Source: Dactylis glomerata (lineage: Eukaryota; Streptophyta; Magnoliopsida; Poales; Poaceae). Taken from it: a stretch of DNA of 64,000 bases. The stretch is from NCBI GenBank assembly GCA_007115705.1, contig QXEO01002114.1:744001-808000 (forward strand). Direction: 5' to 3'. The notes under the pieces were generated by a model, which saw nothing but the letters and a program-made list of their open reading frames with translations, was not told where the DNA came from and searched no databases. Shown here one piece after another: positions 22,433 through 33,086 of this stretch (the first letter of the stretch is position 1; each line of letters starts with the position of its first letter). The position numbers and the translations under genes were made by a program.

Positions 22433-22814
22433 TTGTCTTTTCTTGTACTATCTGTAATAAATAGTCGTGTTTGGATTATATGTTGTGCTTGCTTTATTAA
22501 TAGACCATGGGAACGGGTCGTCGTTCCGAGGTATGCACTTAATATATTATCGGGTTCCCTTGAACCGTTCGTATTGTTGCCAAATATCAGGTTGCGAACA
22601 ACCTAATAGTATGTCTCAAATAATCACAAATCTTGAAAACTTATTAACTTTATTTCGTACCACTTGAGGGTCTGAGCCCCCGAGTGGAAAGTAAAATACT
22701 TATATATATTGTCCAGTTGACCCAAGGAACCCGACCTGTGGCCTCATGTTCTGGGTCCAGAGGGTCATAACTCGAAAGCTCTTTGTCGCCTTATGTCACC
22801 TATGCGTAGAACCG
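22433..22814. other. Spacer between antisense gene and integrase end
   Basis: Nothing recognised. It includes the probable 3' end of the antisense transcript (AATAAATAG near 22456). Confidence 0.5.
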
Positions 22815-24533
22815 CCGTAGTTGCTCTGCATTCCACGGGTTTCTTTCGTCTTTCCCCGTTTTCTTATCTTGTAGTCGATAAGCTCCTCCTGGTATTACTT
22901 TTGTCACGATGTAAGGTCCCACCCATGGGGACTCTAGTTTTCCATGCCCGTCTTGCTTGATTCGTCAGACTAGATCTCCCACCACGAAAGATCGTGGACG
23001 AACTCGACTACTGTGGTAGTTTCATAGATTTTGCTGATATTGAGTGGCTCTGGCGAGTGCTACGTCTCTCGCCTTGTCGAGTGCATCAACATCATCCTGA
23101 AGTGCTTCTGTGGAAGTTGTCTCATCATACGCCGCGATTCTTGGAGCTTCATGGGTGATCTCTACTGGAAGCACGGCTTCTGCGCCGTGGACCAGAAAAA
23201 AGGGCGTTTCTTGAGTTGCTGCGTTAGGTGTAGTTCGGAGACTCCAGAGTACGGAGGGTAGCTCATCTACCCAAGCATGCTTTGCCTTCTCGAGGGGTGC
23301 TAACAGCTTTTTCTTTATCCCGTTGCATATTAAGCCATTGGCTTTCTCGACTTGTCCATTTGTCTTTGGATGCGCTACAGATGCAAATTTCAATTTGATT
23401 CCCAAACCTTCAAAATAATTCTTGAACTCCTTCGATGTGAAATTTGTCCCATTGTCTGTGATGATGCTGTGTGGTACTCCGAAGCGAAGGACTATTGACT
23501 TGATGAAGTTGATTGCGGTTGTGGAGTCTTGGGTTGTTACAGGGGCTGCTTCTACCCACTTGGTAAATTTGTCGACTGCCACCAGCATGTAAACATGCCC
23601 TCCTGGCCACGATTTATGTAATTTTCCTACCATGTCGAGACCCCATTGCGTGAATGGCCAGGATAGTGGTATTGGTTGCAATTTTGCTGCTGGCGCGTGT
23701 GGTCGAGATGCGAATCGTTGACAAGCCTCGCACTTCCTCACGATATCTTTCGCATCTTCAATGGCTGTTAGCCAGTAAAATCCTGCACGAAAGGCTTTAG
23801 CTGCGATTGCTCTGCTGCTGGCATGATGTCCACACACTCCTGCGTGGATGTCCTTTAAGATTTCCTGTCCTTCTTGAGGGGTGACGCATCGTTGCAATAC
23901 GCCTGTTATGCTTTTCTTGTATAATTTTCCTTGTAACACGACGAAAGCCTTGGATCGTCGTATTATCCTTTTCGCTTCTACTGTGTCTTCGGGTAGTGCT
24001 TTGTTTATCATGTATGCCAAGTATGGCTGCATCCAGGTTTCTTCGATCATCATGACTTCTTCTGGCTCTGTTGTGCTTGCTTTTCCAGCCCCCGAGCCTG
24101 TTGCTTGGTGCTGGCCTTGTTCCTCTGTAGCCGAAGTTTTGTTGCTCTTTATTGATCTCTCTATTATTTCCTCCCAAAAGACTCCTTGCAGTACGGGTAG
24201 GCACTGGGACCCGATATTTGCTAGATTGTCAGCTTCCTCGTTACTGGCTCTGCTGACGTGCGAAACTTCGCATTCATCGAATGTTCCCTCTAGGTAATAG
24301 TATAAGTTTTTGTATGCTGTCATATTTTCACTGATGGCGTCGCACTTGTTCATCACCTGTTGGACGACGAGATTCGAGTCTCCAAATATTTTCAGTCGAG
24401 TTGCTCCGCGTGGCCTGGCCATTTTCATTCCATGGAGCAACGCCTCGTATTCGGCTTCATTATTAGAAGCTTGGGGAAAACTCATCCTTAACACATACTT
24501 CAAGTTGTCGCCTTGTGGTGATATCAAGACCAC
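22815..24533 (-). pseudogene. Tat pol: archaeal-type RNase H (part) and integrase
   Basis: An open frame of 503 codons ends at 23022; degenerate integrase C-terminal sequence continues to about 22815. Residues 1-115 are the C-terminal part of an archaeal-type RNase H (NNEAEYE at 24-30, FGDSN at 50-54 with Asp52, EEADNLAN at 99-106). Residues about 228-275 are the HHCC zinc finger (H230, HH236-237, C268, C271). The integrase core has Asp321 (VAVDKFTKW), Asp360 (IITDNG) and Glu396 (NGQVEKANG), so the DDE triad is intact. The N-terminal part of this RNase H is at 31503-31560, across the nested element. This is an unusually well preserved piece of an otherwise broken polyprotein. Confidence 0.9.
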
Positions 24534-24535
24534 TC

Positions 24536-26072
24536 TGATGTCTACGCACTTCTATTCTTGTAGACACTTGTTGGGCCTCCAAGTGCAGAGGTTTGTAGAA
24601 TAGCAGCAAGTTTCCCTTAAGTGGATCACCCAAGGTTTATCGAACTCAGGGAGGTTAGAGGTCAAAGCTATCCCTCTCAAGCAACCCTGCAATTACGATA
24701 CAGAAAGTCTCTTGTGTCCCCAACACACCCAATACACTTGTCAGATGTATAGGTGCACTAGTTCGGCGAAGAGATAGTGAAATACAAGTGGTATAGATGA
24801 TTATAAGTAGCAAACGTGGTATGAAATAAATATCGCTGCGAGCAAACAAGTAACAAAATAGCAAGTAAACGGTATGCAAAGCTTGGAAACAAGGCCTAGG
24901 GATCATACTTTCACTAGTGGACACACTCCCAACAATATAACATGATTGAACAAGTAACTTCTCTTTGCTAAGGCACTCTGAATTACTCTCCTATTGAATA
25001 ACACTAATCATTGTGTAGTGGCTACAGAAGCACCCCTTAAAGTTCATCAAGTACTTGACAAACACCACTCATAGCAATACCCAAATCAGATCACAACTCA
25101 AGATAGAAATCATTGCAACTTAAACCAAGTACTAACACGGTGCACACACTGTCAACATTACACCATGAAAGGAGGAATAGATCACTCAAACTATCATAGC
25201 AATAATTATTCTCATAATCCACAAGAGATCACAATCATAGCCTAAACCAAGTACCACCATGATGCACGCACTGTCACCGTTACACCATAGCAGGAGGAAT
25301 AGATTACTTTAATAATATCACTAGAGTACACAAAATATCTGAATAATAACATGTACTTGTTCAACATGATACAAAGCTCACGATCACATAAAGATCACAT
25401 CATGGGAGAGAGAGGTGAACCACATAGCTACCGGTAGAGCCCTCAGCCCCGGGGATGAACTACTCCCTCCTCATCATAGGAGACAGCAAGGTTGATGGAG
25501 ATGGCGGTGAGGTCGATGGAGATGGCGGAGACGGCGATGGAGACCGATGGAGATGGCTCCGGGGGCACTTCCCCGTCCCGGCAGGGTGCCGGAACAGAGA
25601 CTTCTGTCCCCCGAAATTCGTCGGTGGTGGCGGCGGAGCTGCGGAACTGCTTCTGGAAAATTGCCGAATCCCCTAGGGTTTTCCGTCCCGAGGCTTCTTA
25701 TAGGCGAAGGGGCGATGTCAGAGGAGGGCCAGGGCCTCCTCACACATGGCTGGCGCGGCCAGGGGCCTGGCCGCGCCACCTGTGTGTGTGGGGCCCCTGT
25801 GGCCCACCTCCTACTCCTCTTCGGATCTCTGGAAGCTTCCGGGTAAAATAAGACTTCTGGCTTTGGTTTCGTCCAATTCCGAGAATATTTCCTGTGTATC
25901 ACTTCTGAAACACAAAAACAGCAGAAAACAGGGAACTGGCACGGTGGCACTTGTTAATAGGTTAGTTCCGGAAAATGCATAAAAGTGCCACTAAGTGTAA
26001 CGAAACAATAGGCAAATGGTGTAAAAACAAGCATGGAGCATCAAAAATTATAGATACGTTTGAGACGTATCA
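24536..26072 (-). repeat. 3' LTR of the young element
   Basis: TGATGTCTAC to GACGTATCA. It contains an internal duplication of about 120 bp (25100-25320; 'accaagta' and 'ggaggaatagat' recur). On the minus strand the TATA-like CTATAAGAAG (about 25696) could be the core promoter. Confidence 0.95.
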
Positions 26073-26090
26073 AGCATCCCCAAGCTTAAC
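26073..26090 (-). other. Polypurine tract of the young element
   Basis: The minus strand reads GTTAAGCTTGGGGATGCT just before the 3' LTR. Confidence 0.8.
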
Positions 26091-29004
26091 TCCTGCTCGT
26101 CCTCGAGTAGGTAAGTGATAACAAAAGAATAATTTTTGAGGTGACATGCACCTACACAATCTTGATCATATATGTAAGCATTGTGAGCTGGGATCATAAG
26201 AACTTAAAACATGGGCATGAAAGATATAATCATGACAATAAGAACTTAGCAACCATGTTGTAAACATGCAAATGAACACAAACAAAAGATCATGAAAATG
26301 AAACAATGAAAGCCAAACGTGTGTTCAAATCATAAGGAAAAACATACAAATGGTTTTCAGCTTGTCCTTCATGGAGAGCAAAACATAAATGCATAGGACA
26401 CCTTCAAGTTTAAGAGGGCGACTAGATACAAATAATTTGAGAATAAGTGAAACCAACAATATGAATCAATCAATGAAAACTTTGGGACAATGCACATTAT
26501 ACTCAGAATGACAACTATGCTCTCTTAATGGTGCATAAAGGTAGAAGGTGGTGACTCAACATAAAAGTAAAAGAAAGGCCCTTCGCAGAGGGAAGCAGTG
26601 ATTGCAAGTTTTATAACCTTCAAAAATTATGGTACTTACCGGCTTTGAGCTCTCATTGCCCCCATCATAAGCATCTTGAATGGTTAAAGTTAATGCGAGA
26701 ACAATTATGATGCATATGTTGACAAATCATAAGTTGAAAACCTCATGCCCCGTGAATACGAGTACCCAAACCTCATGCTACTTTACTTAGAGTCCCAAGC
26801 AAGGCTCTTGTCATTGTAAGTATATGCATATCATTGAGAACCGCCAATGGGGTACCTCCGTGCCCGATGACATGGAACAAGCCCACACCAAAATGACAGG
26901 ACAAGCAGACAATGAACACCTCGACATCTCTTTTATTTGCTATATTGTTTAGCTTTTTATTGTGAGATGCGTCATTGAATGTTCACCATGGGTATGCTGC
27001 AAATTTCCACCATGAATTATGCATGGCTTAGATTGGCGGCCCGGCGTTTCCCTAACACATATACAAACTCCATGATCCCCACAAGATTCCCAATTCATTT
27101 CACACCGCGGGCATCCATAAACAAAAGATCACGATATCAACTCAAATAAGAAGTGCAATGTTGAAAGCTTGCCCCATGACAGCATGGCTGGGCTAGAATC
27201 CAACTTACAACTTGCAAGCATAACAACTCAACATAAGAGACCACAATGTCAAATTTTTAAGAACAGGAAAAAGTAAAGTGTGCCTTCCGGTTCGTGAGAG
27301 CTTTACTAACCGAGTTTCGCATAACACTGGTAAGAGTTTAATTTGAAGAGAAAATAAAAGCAAGTCAAATTTACTTGGAATAGCAAATTGCTAGTAGGTA
27401 TGTATGGTGGACACAATGGAAAACTTTGGCTTTTAGGAGTTGGATGCACGAGTAGAGCTCATACTCAGTACAAGGCGAGGGCTAGCAAAAGACTGGGAGC
27501 GACCAACTAAGAGAGCAATAATAGCCATAATCATGCAAAGCGACATTAAAAGAAGCATATGATGGCATCAAAAGTCAAAAACTAAATGATCATGAAGGCT
27601 AATGGCGACTTTGTAAGAGTCTAACATGTATGAGCATGTGCCAAGTCAACCCAAATAAAACATCAAGGAGAAAACCAAAATAATGCTTCCATACAATAAA
27701 AACAACGCATGATTTTTTCAAAGGCTCATTAAGCAATCTCAGTTATTTGAGACAAGTCATGCTACAGCAAAACCACTAAGCATACTATCAAAAATACATC
27801 AAGCATGACATGAAAAAGCCTAAGCCGCAGTCTACACAAGCTCCTTCTCGTACCACTATTTTGCACAAAGCTTTTTCTCTTTTCCAACACCATTTGAAAT
27901 TTTTAAAGACACCTCTTTTGATGAAAACCAATAAATACCAGAGGCAAAAATACACCTTGATGCAAAGATATAGCAAGATCTGAACGCAAATCAAGGCGAA
28001 AACGAAAACCAAAAGCAGTAGCAGAAAAAGAAGAACACTCGGTGAACGATAAGAGTGAAAAACTGAGTGTTCTTGGCAAATGAAAACGAGTTCATCTCCT
28101 CCAAAAGAAACATGATGTGATCTAACCATTTATTGCAGCAAACTAAACTAAACTAATACTGAAAACTAAAACAACTGACGCTCCAAGAAAAACACATAGT
28201 GCATGAAGCAATAAAAATATAGTGTCTTGAAAGGTGACCTGATTTTTGCCGATGAAGAAGGGGTGCCTCGGGGGCATCCCCAAGCTTTGACGCTTGTACT
28301 TCTTGGATATTTCTTGGGGTGATGCATGGGCATCCCCAAGCTTGAGCTTTTGTCCATTCTTCAACTCATCTCATCATTCTCCAATCCCTACACTTGAAAA
28401 CTTCCTTCATACAAAACTAAACACAATTCTATTAGCAACATTAGTGTAAGCATAAAATATATTCAACCTCTTTTAGCTTCAGGTTTCAACCCAAAACCAC
28501 CACATATAAAGTATATACTACTGTAGCAACTTCCACAAGAGTTCCATGATCAAAAAGAACTCGAAAGAAAGCGATAAAGTGGCAAAAACAAATATTGGCA
28601 GAAATCTGTCAAAACTGGACAGCTGATAATGGACGAATTTTTGAGGGATTTTCTGTTGCTCAAATCAAAAAGTGTTCAACTAAGAAAAGTTTGGATATAA
28701 CCTGGGGCATATGCACAAGAAATCGCAGGTCCAAAAGATAAACAGAGAATTTTCACGAATTTTTACGGTGCAGCACCGAAAACAGTTTCAGGACAGCAAC
28801 ATCCCCAAATCTTTACCTCACTCAAATTAGAGGCTTCTCTTGGCACAAAAACGAAATAAACAAGATAAGGAGCGGTCATTACAGTAGTAATGACTTCCAA
28901 GACTCAAATAAAAGAAAAAGTACTGAAAAGAAAACAATGGGTTATCTCCCAAGAGTGCTTTTCTTTAACGCCTTTGAGCTAGGCGCAGTAATTTGCAAAG
29001 ATGC
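26091..29004 (-). other. Internal region of the young element without pol
   Basis: 2.9 kb, A-rich, with only short frames. One of 113 codons (27788-28129, minus) has a hydrophobic stretch (LLFLLLLLVFVFALICVQIL) but no recognisable family. 28215-29000 matches the window's first 780 bp. Confidence 0.7.
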
Positions 29005-29820
29005 TCATGTGGGCGCTATATAAGAGCTTGAAGCAAAGACGCCATATAGGAATTTAAAGCAATAGAGAGCATCAAAAAGCAAGTATGGAAGAAATTTATA
29101 TCTGAACCACTTCCTATGCATAGGAATCTTGTAAGAAAATAAATCAATGAGGCACATAGTAGCAAGCATGGATAGATAAAACAAGTGCCACTTCAAGATT
29201 TGCAACATAAAGAGGGGAAACTTAATATTGTTGAGATCCATCAAACCATGTTTCCCTCTATCATAATAACTTTCAGTAGCATCATGAATAGAATTAACAA
29301 TATAACTATCACATAAAGCATCTCTATCATGAGCCACATGCATAAAAGAATTAATACTCACCACAGGAACAATAGTAGTAGGAGCAAATTCAATAGAATA
29401 ATTATTCTCATCACCATAATCATCATAAATAGGAGGCATATTGTAATCATAACTAGTTTTATCCTCAATAGTAGGTGAACTGAAAATATTATACTCATCA
29501 TCACAAGCTAGAGAACTACTATGTCGCAAAGCATACTCATCAAACATATCATCATAAGAAGGAACATCACATATGGGAGATAAAATATCATCAGAGCAAA
29601 TTTTCTCCACTAAAGCTGGGGAACTAAAAATATCATGCTTAACAAAACTAGCTTCCCCAAGCTTAGACTTTTCTATAGCATTAGCAATGACAGTGTTCAA
29701 AGCATTCATACTAACAACACTATTAGCATGCAAATTAAGCTCCAAAGGTTTTTCAATTTTCTCTTCAAACACTTCATATCTAAACTCAGGAAAAAGACTA
29801 CAAAACTCATTGTTTTCCAT
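29005..29820 (-). CDS. Unknown ORF of the young Athila-like element
   Basis: 271 codons, starting MENNEFCSLFPEFRYEVFEE just after the primer site. The N-terminal two thirds are acidic, with several short repeats of the pattern S.D..PPIYDDY (roughly residues 85-135). The C-terminus has hydrophobic segments around LFSYKIPMHRKWF, shared with 727-1770. In a family whose last insertion is recent, the frame is intact and may be expressed from the LTR. It lacks a zinc knuckle or gag motif. A structural or gag-like role is possible but unsupported; a degenerate remnant fixed in a non-autonomous family is the alternative. Confidence 0.6.
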   Translation of the reverse strand: MENNEFCSLFPEFRYEVFEEKIEKPLELNLHANSVVSMNALNTVIANAIEKSKLGEASFVKHDIFSSPALVEKICSDDILSPICDVPSYDDMFDEYALRHSSSLACDDEYNIFSSPTIEDKTSYDYNMPPIYDDYGDENNYSIEFAPTTIVPVVSINSFMHVAHDRDALCDSYIVNSIHDATESYYDRGKHGLMDLNNIKFPLFMLQILKWHLFYLSMLATMCLIDLFSYKIPMHRKWFRYKFLPYLLFDALYCFKFLYGVFASSSYIAPT

Positions 29821-29933
29821 TAAGCCTAACTAGTGAAAATAAAAACAAGAAACAAAAAGATGTAATTGCAGAATCTAAAGGAAATAACTTCGAGCACTCA
29901 CACAGGAGGATGCGAGTACCTTTTACCTTACCT

Positions 29934-29950
29934 CCCCGGCAACGGCGCCA
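29934..29950 (-). other. Primer binding site, tRNA-Asp
   Basis: Exact 17-base match to the plant tRNA-Asp 3' end with CCA, 10 bp from the LTR edge. Confidence 0.9.
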
Positions 29951-29960
29951 GAAAAGAGCT

Positions 29961-31497
29961 TGATGTCTACGCACTTCTATTCTTGTAGACACTTGTTGGG
30001 CCTCCAAGTGCAGAGGTTTGTAGAACAGCAGCAAGTTTCCCTTAAGTGGATCACCCAAGGTTTATCGAACTCAGGGAGGTTAGAGGTCAAAGCTATCCCT
30101 CTCAAGCAACCCTGCAATTACGATACAGAAAGTCTCTTGTGTCCCCAACACACCCAATACACTTGTCAGATGTATAGGTGCACTAGTTCGGCGAAGAGAT
30201 AGTGAAATACAAGTGGTATAGATGATTATAAGTAGCAAACGTGGTATGAAATAAATATCGCTGCGAGCAAACAAGTAACAAAATAGCAAGTAAACGGTAT
30301 GCAAAGCTTGGAAACAAGGCCTAGGGATCATACTTTCACTAGTGGACACACTCCCAACAATATAACATGATTGAACAAGTAACTTCTATTTGCTAAGGCA
30401 CTCTGAATTACTCTCCTATTGAATAACACTAATCATTGTGTAGTGGCTACAGAAGCACCCCTTAAAGTTCATCAAGTACTTGACAAACACCACTCATAGC
30501 AATACCCAAATCAGATCACAACTCAAGATAGAAATCATTGCAACTTAAACCAAGTACTAACACGGTGCACACACTGTCAACATTACACCATGAAAGGAGG
30601 AATAGATCACTCAAACTATCATAGCAATAATTATTCTCATAATCCACAAGAGATCACAATCATAGCCTAAACCAAGTACCACCATGATGCACGCACTGTC
30701 ACCGTTACACCATAGCAGGAGGAATAGATTACTTTAATAATATCACTAGAGTACACAAAATATCTGAATAATAACATGTACTTGTTCAACATGATACAAA
30801 GCTCACGATCACATAAAGATCACATCATGGGAGAGAGAGGTGAACCACATAGCTACCGGTAGAGCCCTCAGCCCCGGGGATGAACTACTCCCTCCTCATC
30901 ATAGGAGACAGCAAGGTTGATGGAGATGGCGGTGAGGTCGATGGAGATGGCGGAGACGGCGATGGAGACCGATGGAGATGGCTCCGGGGGCACTTCCCCG
31001 TCCCGGCAGGGTGCCGGAACAGAGACTTCTGTCCCCCGAAATTCGTCGGTGGTGGCGGCGGAGCTGCGGAACTGCTTCTGGAAAATTGCCGAATCCCCTA
31101 GGGTTTTCCGTCCCGAGGCTTCTTATAGGCGAAGGGGCGATGTCAGAGGAGGGCTAGGGCCTCCTCACACATGGCTGGCGCGGCCAGGGGCCTGGCCGCG
31201 CCACCTGTGTGTGTGGGGCCCCTGTGGCCCACCTCCTACTCCTCTTCGGATCTCTGGAAGCTTCCGGGTAAAATAAGACTTCTGGCTTTGGTTTCGTCCA
31301 ATTCCGAGAATATTTCCTGTGTATCACTTCTGAAACACAAAAACAGCAGAAAACAGGGAACTGGCACTGTGGCACTTGTTAATAGGTTAGTTCCGGAAAA
31401 TGCATAAAAGTGCCACTAAGTGTAACGAAACAATAGGCAAATGGTGTAAAAACAAGCATGGAGCATCAAAAATTATAGATACGTTTGAGACGTATCA
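29961..31497 (-). repeat. 5' LTR of the young element
   Basis: 1537 bp; differs from 24536-26072 at four positions by eye (one near each end, two in the middle). Confidence 0.95.
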
Positions 31498-31502
31498 CAC
31501 TC

Positions 31503-32088
31503 CTGCTCCTGCGCCTTGGATTCTTTTTGAACCGTCGAAGTACATTGTCCATACACTCGATAGATCTGGCGGTCCTGTGTTTTGTAACTCTAGCCATTCT
31601 GCTGTGAAGTCTGGTAAAACTTGTGATTTGATCGCCTTTCGCTTTTCGTACGTGATGTCCAGGGGTGATAACTCAATTCCCCATAAGGAGACACATCCTA
31701 TTGCTGAAGGGTTGTTCAGTATATTGGATAGTGGTGCTTCGTTAACCACTATGATTGGGTGTACCGCGAAATATTGCAGTAGTTTTCATGCTGTTGTGAA
31801 TACACTATATGCAAGCTTTTGATAGTGCGGGTACCTTTGTTTTGTTGGAGATAGTACTTCGCTGACGAAATATACTGGCCTCTGGACACCGTGAGCTTTT
31901 CCCTCTTCACTTCTTTCGACTACCAATACTGTACTCACCACCTGATATGTTGCAGCGATGTAGAGTAGTAGTGGCTCTTTCTCATTTGGTGCGACCAGCA
32001 CTGGTGGCGTGGAGAGCACTTTTTTCAACTGCGCGAAAGCTACGTCTGCCTCTTTTGTCCACTCGAATTTGTCATCTGATTTTTTCAT
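31503..32088 (-). pseudogene. Tat pol: RNase H and start of second RNase H
   Basis: Two open pieces (32088-31786 and 31749-31495), out of frame with each other. The first has the end of the RT connection and the Gypsy RNase H (VAFAQLKKVLSTPPVL, then LLLYIAAT and RPVYFVSEVLSPTK). In the usual RNase H motif the catalytic Asp follows the beta-strand corresponding to LLLYIAAT; here Ala is seen, a common change in the first RNase H of Tat elements. The second piece ends in MYFDGSKRIQGAGAGV, the start of an archaeal-type RNase H with its first catalytic Asp, cut by the CACTC insertion and continued at 24533. Confidence 0.8.
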
Positions 32089-32138
32089 GAGTGCATAGAA
32101 AGGGAGTGTTTTCTCTCCCAGTCGAGCAACAAATCGAC

Positions 32139-32927
32139 TTAGTGCGCGACGCGTCCTGCGAGCTTTTGTACATCATGCAGATTCATTGGTTTCCCCATTG
32201 TTAGGATCGCTTGAATCTTTTCTGGGTTTGCTTCTATTCCCCTTGCTGATACCAGGAACCCCAGGAGTTGTCCTGCTGATACGCCGAAACAACATTTTGT
32301 CAGGTTAAGCTTGAGCTTGTACCTATTCAGATTGTCGAAAGTTTCTGCCAAGTCACTGATCAGAGACTCTTCTTTCCTTGTGGTGATGACCACGTCGTCG
32401 ATGTAGACTTGGATGTTGCGTCCTATTTGGCTTCCGAGGCAATTTTGCATCATCCGCTGGTAGGTTGCTCCTGCATTTTTTAGGCCGAAGGGCATGACTT
32501 GATAACAGAACACGCCATATGGTGTGATGAAAGCTGTCTTTTCCTTGTCTTTTTTCTTCAGTTTGATCTGGTTGTAACCAGAATATGCATCTAGGAAAGA
32601 AAGCCTTGCGCACCCCGCTGTTGAGTCAATTATCTGATCAATGTGAGGTAGAGGGAAGGGATCCGTTGGATAGTGCTTGTTGAGAGATGTGTAGTCGATG
32701 CACACTCTTTGTACGTCTGTGTTTTTCTTGGGTACGATGACTGGGTTGGATACCCAGGTTGATGACTTGATTTCTCGGATGAATCCGATGTTTTCTATCC
32801 TGTGTAGCTTGGATGCTATTGCTTTCCTTTTGGGTTCATCAAATCGTCGTAGTGGTTGCTTGACTGGCTTTGCTTTAGGATCCACATTTAGTGCGTGCTC
32901 GACGAGTTCCCTAGGAACCCCTGGCAT
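32139..32927 (-). pseudogene. Tat pol: reverse transcriptase
   Basis: 262 codons. RT motifs: RVCIDYTSLNK (74-84), LDAYSGYNQI (112-121), FGLKNAGATYQR (147-158) and the catalytic YIDD (175-178), then KLNLTKCCFGV and a thumb/connection LLGFLVSARGIEANP. All catalytic aspartates are present. The frame is lost at 32139, next to the connection domain, and separated from protease by stops near 32990 and 33087. Confidence 0.9.
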
Positions 32928-33086
32928 GTCTGAAGGACACCAGGCGAAGATTTCCCAGCGCTCACGGAGGAACTCGATGAGTGCGCTTTCCTATGCGGGA
33001 TCCAGGTTTACTGCTATAGAGGTGGTCTTGTTCGGGTCCATGGGGTGGACCTGGATTTTCTTCGAGTCTTGAGTTGCATCAAAAGC

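Larger units (their letters stand above)
24536..31497 (-). mobile_element. Complete young Athila-like non-autonomous LTR retrotransposon
   Basis: 6962 bp with two 1537-bp LTRs (24536-26072 and 29961-31497), perfect 5-bp duplication CACTC (24531-24535, 31498-31502), a polypurine tract and a tRNA-Asp primer site. The internal 3888 bp encode one recognisable ORF and no gag, protease, RT or integrase, so mobilisation must depend on another element. The LTRs differ at 4 of 1537 positions by eye (0.26%), about 0.1 million years at 1.3e-8. It sits inside the second RNase H of the Tat element. Confidence 0.95.

Noticed and set aside
25455..25851. Asp/Gly-rich plus-strand frames as genes
   Set aside because: They repeat in all LTR copies (30880-31276, 52050-52438) and come from a GATGGAGATGGCGG-type simple repeat within the LTR.
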